Source: Pirellula sp. (GTDB taxonomy: Bacteria; Planctomycetota; Planctomycetia; Pirellulales; Pirellulaceae). Taken from it: a stretch of 47,506 nucleotides of DNA. The position numbers were made by a program, and so were the translations under genes. Each line of letters opens with the position of its first letter. The stretch's first letter is position 1. The stretch lies in assembly GCA_021299695.1 (NCBI GenBank), contig JAJTEK010000017.1, positions 1 through 47,506 on the forward strand. The letters are read 5' to 3'. Below, in pieces: positions 43,276 to 47,506 of the stretch. The notes under the pieces are model-generated. The model searched no databases. It saw only the letters and a list, made by a program, of their open reading frames with translations, and was not told the DNA's origin.

Positions 43276-43600
43276 ACCCGATTCGAACGAGCACTAGCAG
43301 GCAAAGCGATGTTAAGCGAATTTTATTGCACTGCGAAAATTTCCCCGCCTGCACAATCAACCACTAACCCCACTACAATTTGCTAGCATTAAAATAAAGC
43401 CGGCTCTTTTGAAAAACTCTCGCAATCTACTCCAACATTCGACTTGACGAATGGGCCCCGGTTGGGACAAGTTGATAGGGTGCTCAACGCATCGCACTCG
43501 TAGCGCCGAATCGGCCAAGCCACGGATAGGCTAGCCCTCGACCCGCGACTAATCCAGAACTCCTCGAACTCGACTCGCTCAGGCACGGAGGCCTTGCCAA
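43276..43600. other. intergenic region without recognised features
   Basis: 325 bases between the sulfatase and the Mur-ligase gene. The middle part is AT-richer (GCATTAAAATAAAG near 43386-43399) and may hold a promoter for the Mur-ligase gene, but no convincing -35/-10 pair, RNA gene or repeat was seen. Confidence 0.4.
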
Positions 43601-45142
43601 GTGGACTTCTCTTCCTACCCATCGATCAGCCTAAAGTCCCTTTTTCCAAACGCGAAAATCCTCGGAGCCGACGACATCCTCTGCTCGGGCTGCGATCAAC
43701 ATCCCGATGCCGCACTCCAAAATTGGGTCTTCGCCGCAGGCCTAAACCCATGGGCCGCCCCCGAAAAAGAAATCCTCCAAGCCCAAGCCAACGGCGCTAT
43801 CGGTATCCTCACCGAACAGTACATGCCGACCTCGCTGCCTCAGTGCATCGTCCCGAACGTTCAAGACGCCCTGGCTAAACTCGCCATGGAACTTGCAGGT
43901 GCCCCCTGCAAAAAAATCCTCACCATCGGCGTTGTAGGGACCCACGGAAAAACCTCCGCTTGCCTCCTGATTGCCTCGATGCTCAAAAAAATCGGAAAGT
44001 CCGTCGCCTACCACACGAGCCTCGGTGGTTCGACCGGCTTGCAAACCGGCTTGATGGCCGAAGCCTCCGCCGATGCGCTATGCCTGAGCGAATGGCTCAA
44101 ACAAAGCGTTCGCGAAAAAGCTCCTGCGGCTATCCTCGAAATCACCAACGAAATGCTTCAGTCCCATGCCGCTGCCGGAATCGAATTCGACGTCCTGGTT
44201 TTTACCAACCTGCGTCGAACCCAACGCTGCGATGCCCTCCAAGCCCGTGGAATCGAAAACGCGATGGGACATCTGCTCGGCCAACTCAAAGAACATGGCG
44301 TCGTGGTTTGCAATGCAGACGACGCTCGATTGAATCGTTGGGCAATGCGATCTTGCCCCGAGGCGATCCGATACGGTCTTGATGCCGATGCGGATGTCCA
44401 AGGACGTCGATTGAAATCCCTAGACGGTGAACAAACCATGATCCTCTCGGCCGGAAACTCCATCGCTCCACTGACGAGCACCATCGTCGGCGACCATAAC
44501 GCAAGGCACATGCTCTGCGCAATCGCCGTCGGCTATTCGCTCGGCCTAGAACTCTACGAAACCGTCTGCGGTGTCGAACGACTCCAACGCATCCCCGGGC
44601 GGATGCAACGCGTCCCCGTCGAATCCGACTTGACCGTCTACGTCGATGCAGCCGACCAACCCGATCGACTCGCCGTAGCGCTGCACTCAATCTCCAAAGA
44701 CGGCACGCCTGTGACCTGCGTTGCCGAAGTCCCCGATGCTGCCACGCCAGAACAACTCGCCGCCTACGGCAGAGTCCTAGAACGCTCCGCCTCGTTCGTG
44801 ATCCTAACCCAAAGCCGCAGAAGCCTACGATTCGGACAAAAAGCCATCTGGCAAGTCCTCGATGGCTGCGAACGACCAGCAGCTATCCAAATCGTCCCAA
44901 ACCGTCGCGCCGCGATCGAACTTGCCATTCGATCAAGCCGTCGAGGGGATGCAGTCCTCCTTGCTGGCTGGGGGGCCGACCACTGGACCAATCTCAGCAA
45001 CAAAGAAAGCCGATGCGATCTGGACGTGGCGACCGAACTGCTTCGCGAATTTGTCAGCGAAGAACCCAGCCACGCAATCCCTTGCCCAAGCCCAGCCCTA
45101 CCAACCCCAGCCTTGCGAATCTACCGAGGCAAAGCCGGCTGA
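43601..45142 (+). CDS. MurE-like Mur ligase homologue with altered catalytic motifs
   Basis: A 513-residue protein with a GTG start. The three Mur-ligase domains are recognisable. The N-terminal domain has NWVFAAGLNP and ANGAIGILTEQ; the ATP-binding domain has the P-loop VVGTHGKTSA (GTHGKT at 113-118 for the usual GTNGKT); the C-terminal domain begins GRMQRVPVESDLTVYVDAA. The arrangement is closest to MurE (UDP-MurNAc-L-Ala-D-Glu:diaminopimelate ligase). However, the EVSSHAL block reads EITNEML, the DHLDYHG block after FTNL is replaced by RRTQRCDALQ, and the DNPR diaminopimelate motif reads TQSRRS. It may be a paralogue with another substrate rather than the peptidoglycan enzyme. It is convergent with a short leftward operon. 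Confidence 0.82.
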   Translation: MDFSSYPSISLKSLFPNAKILGADDILCSGCDQHPDAALQNWVFAAGLNPWAAPEKEILQAQANGAIGILTEQYMPTSLPQCIVPNVQDALAKLAMELAGAPCKKILTIGVVGTHGKTSACLLIASMLKKIGKSVAYHTSLGGSTGLQTGLMAEASADALCLSEWLKQSVREKAPAAILEITNEMLQSHAAAGIEFDVLVFTNLRRTQRCDALQARGIENAMGHLLGQLKEHGVVVCNADDARLNRWAMRSCPEAIRYGLDADADVQGRRLKSLDGEQTMILSAGNSIAPLTSTIVGDHNARHMLCAIAVGYSLGLELYETVCGVERLQRIPGRMQRVPVESDLTVYVDAADQPDRLAVALHSISKDGTPVTCVAEVPDAATPEQLAAYGRVLERSASFVILTQSRRSLRFGQKAIWQVLDGCERPAAIQIVPNRRAAIELAIRSSRRGDAVLLAGWGADHWTNLSNKESRCDLDVATELLREFVSEEPSHAIPCPSPALPTPALRIYRGKAG

Positions 45143-45265
45143 GAACCGAGGGCCCAAACTCAGCGTCCTGCCGGGCCGATTCAAATCGCCCAACGGCTGG
45201 CGCTCGTTGGCTCACTGGTGAAATGCCCCCGGCCCATTTGATCCATGCGTTGGGCGTTCGGAACC

Positions 45266-45523
45266 CTAAAGCATCTTCTCGATCAACTTGGCTATCAACT
45301 CCGGATTGCGCTCTTTGCGCAAATGCTCTAGCTGGTCTGCCGGTACTCCCATCCGCTCAAGATTCGTAAACATCGAATCCCACGCCTTCTCAAGCTTCTT
45401 GCCTTCGGCTAAGTACAACTCGGTAAGCAACTCCTGAGCTCTTTGTAGCGAAACCGCATCGCGGTTCTTGTAGAAGTTCTTGATCACCGACTGCTGATAA
45501 CGGGAGAAATTCTCCATGGGCAT
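45266..45523 (-). CDS. small helical protein of unknown function
   Basis: About 85 residues, starting at the ATG at 45523, nine bases after a GGAG; a GTG 15 bases upstream and an ATG 6 bases downstream are alternatives. The composition (FSRYQQSVIKNFYKNRD, SLQRAQELLTELYLAEGKKLEKAW, LRKERNPELIAKLIEKML) is highly helical and charged, with no signal peptide or membrane segment. I do not recognise a family. It is the last of three leftward genes (61-base gap after the YbaB-like gene), so it may be co-expressed with it. The dense run of amphipathic helices and good ribosome binding site make a real gene likely. Confidence 0.65.
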   Translation of the reverse strand: MPMENFSRYQQSVIKNFYKNRDAVSLQRAQELLTELYLAEGKKLEKAWDSMFTNLERMGVPADQLEHLRKERNPELIAKLIEKML

Positions 45524-45584
45524 AGGACTGGTCTCCACCGATAAAATTTCTAAGTTCTGGGTTTGCTCTACTGGGTTATTCGAT

Positions 45585-45827
45585 CTAATTTCCGAGCGTC
45601 AGCCTCTGAACAAGCGACTTGTGCTCGGGGGCCAAGAGCGTACTGGAAATATCGACCTCATGGACCAACCCCAGACCACTGACCTCGACTCGGACTTGAT
45701 GGTCACCCTCACAGGCTCGCCCGCAAATCCGCTTCGATTCCATCTGCTGCTTGAGCCTGGACATCCGATCGGGCAATTGACCGATCGATTTGACCAGGTT
45801 GGCGATGTTCCCTAAGTTCTTAAACAT
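45585..45827 (-). CDS. YbaB/EbfC-family nucleoid-associated protein, short form
   Basis: An 80-residue protein beginning MFKNLGNIANLVKS, with a helical N-terminus (QLPDRMSRLKQQM) and the beta-strand block CEGDHQVRVEVSGLGLVHEV and DISSTLLA. These match the YbaB/EbfC fold, which forms DNA-binding dimers. Usual members are about 105 residues; this one ends soon after the EHKSLVQRL segment and lacks the C-terminal helix. The -1 frame would add only about 16 residues before a stop, so the shortening looks genuine rather than a recent frameshift. AAAGGG lies 11 bases before the ATG. It follows the large unrecognised gene by 15 bases, indicating one transcript. The recR or dnaX genes often found beside ybaB are not seen. 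Confidence 0.75.
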   Translation of the reverse strand: MFKNLGNIANLVKSIGQLPDRMSRLKQQMESKRICGRACEGDHQVRVEVSGLGLVHEVDISSTLLAPEHKSLVQRLTLGN

Positions 45828-45842
45828 ACGGCGATGTGCCCT

Positions 45843-47506
45843 TTATCGGATTTGCAATTGCAACCAACCATCGTCGATCCCAACGGCACACAATTGCAAG
45901 TCTTTGAACTGCTCCGGAAGCCGATCGGACCATCGCACAGGCGTATCGAACAACTCCTGACGAAACAATTGCTCAAATTTGCTTTTGAGGAATGTCCGGA
46001 GTACAACGCCTCGGGCCCCCTGTTGCACTTTACCGGCAAATTCGACATTGAGCTCACCCTGACGGACCAACTGAACCGTCCCGTCGGTCTGAACGAGCCT
46101 GTAAGCAGCCTCGACCGTTGCGGTGTTGGGCAAGGCCTGGTCCTCGCGCTCGAGTCTCGAAGTGCTCACTCGAAACTTGATCAAGTTGTCATCAAAGACC
46201 GTTTCAACTGGGCGGAAACTGTTGAGCGTAATTGCCCATGGACCATCTTCCTCCTTGCGAGGAATCCCTTTGGCCATCTCGCCGAATTGTGCCACATAGC
46301 CGTCGATCTCCTCGCTTCGAAGGATTCGTCCTGCCAAGACCGGATCGAGCAAATTGCCAACCACCGACTCGTGGACCTGGAGAGTCAACCCGCATTCGTC
46401 GGCAGGAAAAGGGCAGGGGGTATCGGAGGCCAACTGGGTCCCGGACTGGACTTTCCAGTGCAAGCCGAGCTGGTCTGGATAGCTCCAGGACCCCCGCTGC
46501 GGCTTGGGTACCCCGAGTCGCCCTAAAACTGGCGATTCCATGGCCTGACGAAGCTTGCTGTTGGCTTCAGCAAGCTGATCGGTAAGCTGCTGGTGAAACT
46601 CCGTGCGAATTCGGTGCTCCATGCGTGCCTCTCCGATCGCATCGGCCTGTGGCTTTTTCTTCGAAGCCTGCTTGGCTGCAATCTTTCTGACAATCTTTAA
46701 CTTGTGCTCGATGCTCTGGATCGAGGTGGACAATTGAGCATCCACGCCGGTGTCCCCTAAGGACATCAAACCTGCATCTGCGAGCGTCAATGTTTCGCAA
46801 GCCACCACGTCGGCCCTACCGGTCGTGTTGAGAACGACTCCCCGATTGTAGCCCTTGTTCTGACTAGCAAAGTCCGCATTCATAAGCAACTTGATCGTCG
46901 CTTGATTCGGATTCTCTATCAAGACCGGGGAAACTCGACCGCACAGTACACTCTGCCCAAGAATCGTTGTTCCTAAAATCAACTCATTGACCGGGTTGGC
47001 TTGATCGACCGGCCTAGAAAAGGACTTGCGCAGAAAATCGTCCGATACGATCGCGCGAATATTCGGCTGTGAGAACTTGCTCAAAACACTCGATACAAGC
47101 GCTGGGGACTGGTTGGCTTGCTTCATGTAAGTGACAACCTGCCCTAGGTCATGCATCGCCTTGGGATCACGCCGCATATCAGGCAATTGCATGCGCTCGG
47201 AAAGCTTGCTCAAACGGTTCTTGAGGATCTGCATCGTCGTGTCCGGATCACGCGAGACCCGAGACTGCTGGACATACTGCGAGAGGGCCTCCCTAAGCCC
47301 CACGAACGGGGAGTACTCCAACCCGGAATAATTCTGCCGAAAACGCTTCTCCAAGTCGTTGAGTGTCTCAGGATTCGGCTCGGCTTGTGCCAACTCCTGA
47401 CGCAGTGTGTCCCAACGCAAAAAGCTCTTCCACGCAGGACCTTGCGTCGGCGATGAATCCAAATAACGCTCAAATCGCTCAACCTGGGCCTCAAGATTCG
47501 ATCGGC
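45843..47506 (-). CDS. large protein of unknown function, 5' end outside window
   Basis: The frame is open to the right edge of the window, giving at least 554 C-terminal residues; a TTG at 47462 is within the frame but need not be the start, because an in-frame EAQVERFERYL precedes it. Residues near the edge are helical and Gln-rich (LRQELAQAEPNPETLNDLEK). The middle has FSQPNIRAIVSDDFL and NELILGTTILGQSV, followed by a Lys-rich helical segment (KIVRKIAAKQASKKK). The C-terminal half is beta-rich with AKVQQGARGVVLRTFLKSKF. I see no catalytic motif and no family I can name. It is followed after 15 bases by the YbaB-like gene. Confidence 0.75.
   Translation of the reverse strand, partial: RSNLEAQVERFERYLDSSPTQGPAWKSFLRWDTLRQELAQAEPNPETLNDLEKRFRQNYSGLEYSPFVGLREALSQYVQQSRVSRDPDTTMQILKNRLSKLSERMQLPDMRRDPKAMHDLGQVVTYMKQANQSPALVSSVLSKFSQPNIRAIVSDDFLRKSFSRPVDQANPVNELILGTTILGQSVLCGRVSPVLIENPNQATIKLLMNADFASQNKGYNRGVVLNTTGRADVVACETLTLADAGLMSLGDTGVDAQLSTSIQSIEHKLKIVRKIAAKQASKKKPQADAIGEARMEHRIRTEFHQQLTDQLAEANSKLRQAMESPVLGRLGVPKPQRGSWSYPDQLGLHWKVQSGTQLASDTPCPFPADECGLTLQVHESVVGNLLDPVLAGRILRSEEIDGYVAQFGEMAKGIPRKEEDGPWAITLNSFRPVETVFDDNLIKFRVSTSRLEREDQALPNTATVEAAYRLVQTDGTVQLVRQGELNVEFAGKVQQGARGVVLRTFLKSKFEQLFRQELFDTPVRWSDRLPEQFKDLQLCAVGIDDGWLQLQIR

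Noticed and set aside
43276-43330. tRNA-like GATTCGAAC segment after the sulfatase gene
   Set aside because: The short T-arm-like match is not accompanied by an acceptor stem or anticodon arm.
43389-43622. 77-residue minus-strand frame overlapping the Mur-ligase start
   Set aside because: No ribosome binding site or recognisable domain, and it overlaps a real gene's start.
45541-45600. frameshift truncating the YbaB-like gene
   Set aside because: The -1 frame adds only about 16 residues before another stop and does not restore a convincing C-terminal helix, so no pseudogene is called.
45834-46526. 230-residue plus-strand frame opposite the large unknown gene
   Set aside because: The minus frame is longer, runs to the window edge and is in operon order with the YbaB-like gene; the plus frame has no family signature.

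Overview
This is a bacterial window whose gene content points to a planctomycete, most likely of the Pirellulales (Rhodopirellula-like). The evidence is paralogous PSCyt1/DUF1549/DUF1553, DUF1587-DUF1592-DUF1588-DUF1585, DUF1501 and DUF1552 proteins, several formylglycine-type sulfatases, a sialidase, BNR-propeller and FG-GAP/UnbV proteins, and a base composition near 55% GC. The taxonomic call is an inference from these families. No rRNA, tRNA or CRISPR was seen.

Layout. 1-6957 (+): the end of a DUF1552 protein, a TolB/PD40 propeller, and a large cytochrome-type DUF1549/DUF1553 protein paired with a Tat-exported DUF1501 protein. 6993-14247 (-): a convergent second type of module (DUF1592-type cytochrome protein plus DUF1552) headed by an 11-repeat BNR propeller protein. 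14561-19028 (+): sulfatase, sialidase, sulfatase. 19152-21573: photolyase/cryptochrome (-), a two-helix membrane protein (+) and a TIGR03643/DUF2805 protein (-). 21331-31723 (-): a tightly spaced run transcribed from high to low coordinates: DUF1549/DUF1553, DUF1501, APC permease, enolase-superfamily sugar-acid dehydratase, DapA-family lyase/aldolase, ACS-type MFS transporter, ceramidase-fold hydrolase and TIGR03643. It holds 4-base ATGA overlaps and stop/Shine-Dalgarno overlaps. This is the best candidate here for an undescribed functional system, linking a surface cytochrome/DUF1501 pair to uptake and sugar-acid catabolism.

31816-32166 is a 158-bp tandem repeat packed with hairpins. 32170-35652 (-) is a very large secreted TPR protein. 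35996-39894 (+) holds a nucleotide-sugar epimerase/dehydratase overlapping a TPR/FG-GAP/UnbV lipoprotein. 39958-41424 is a complete IS4-family insertion sequence with imperfect terminal repeats and a 12-bp target duplication that is itself a perfect hairpin. 41668-43275 (+) is a further sulfatase, and 43601-45142 (+) a MurE-like Mur ligase with altered active-site motifs. 45266-47506 (-) holds a small helical protein, a short YbaB/EbfC protein and a large unrecognised protein that runs off the window.

Functionally, most of the window encodes exported proteins for attack on complex sulfated or sialylated glycans and for handling sugar acids, plus light-dependent repair or signalling and cell-envelope functions. 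All functional statements rest on motifs read by eye and knowledge of the families; no database search was run.
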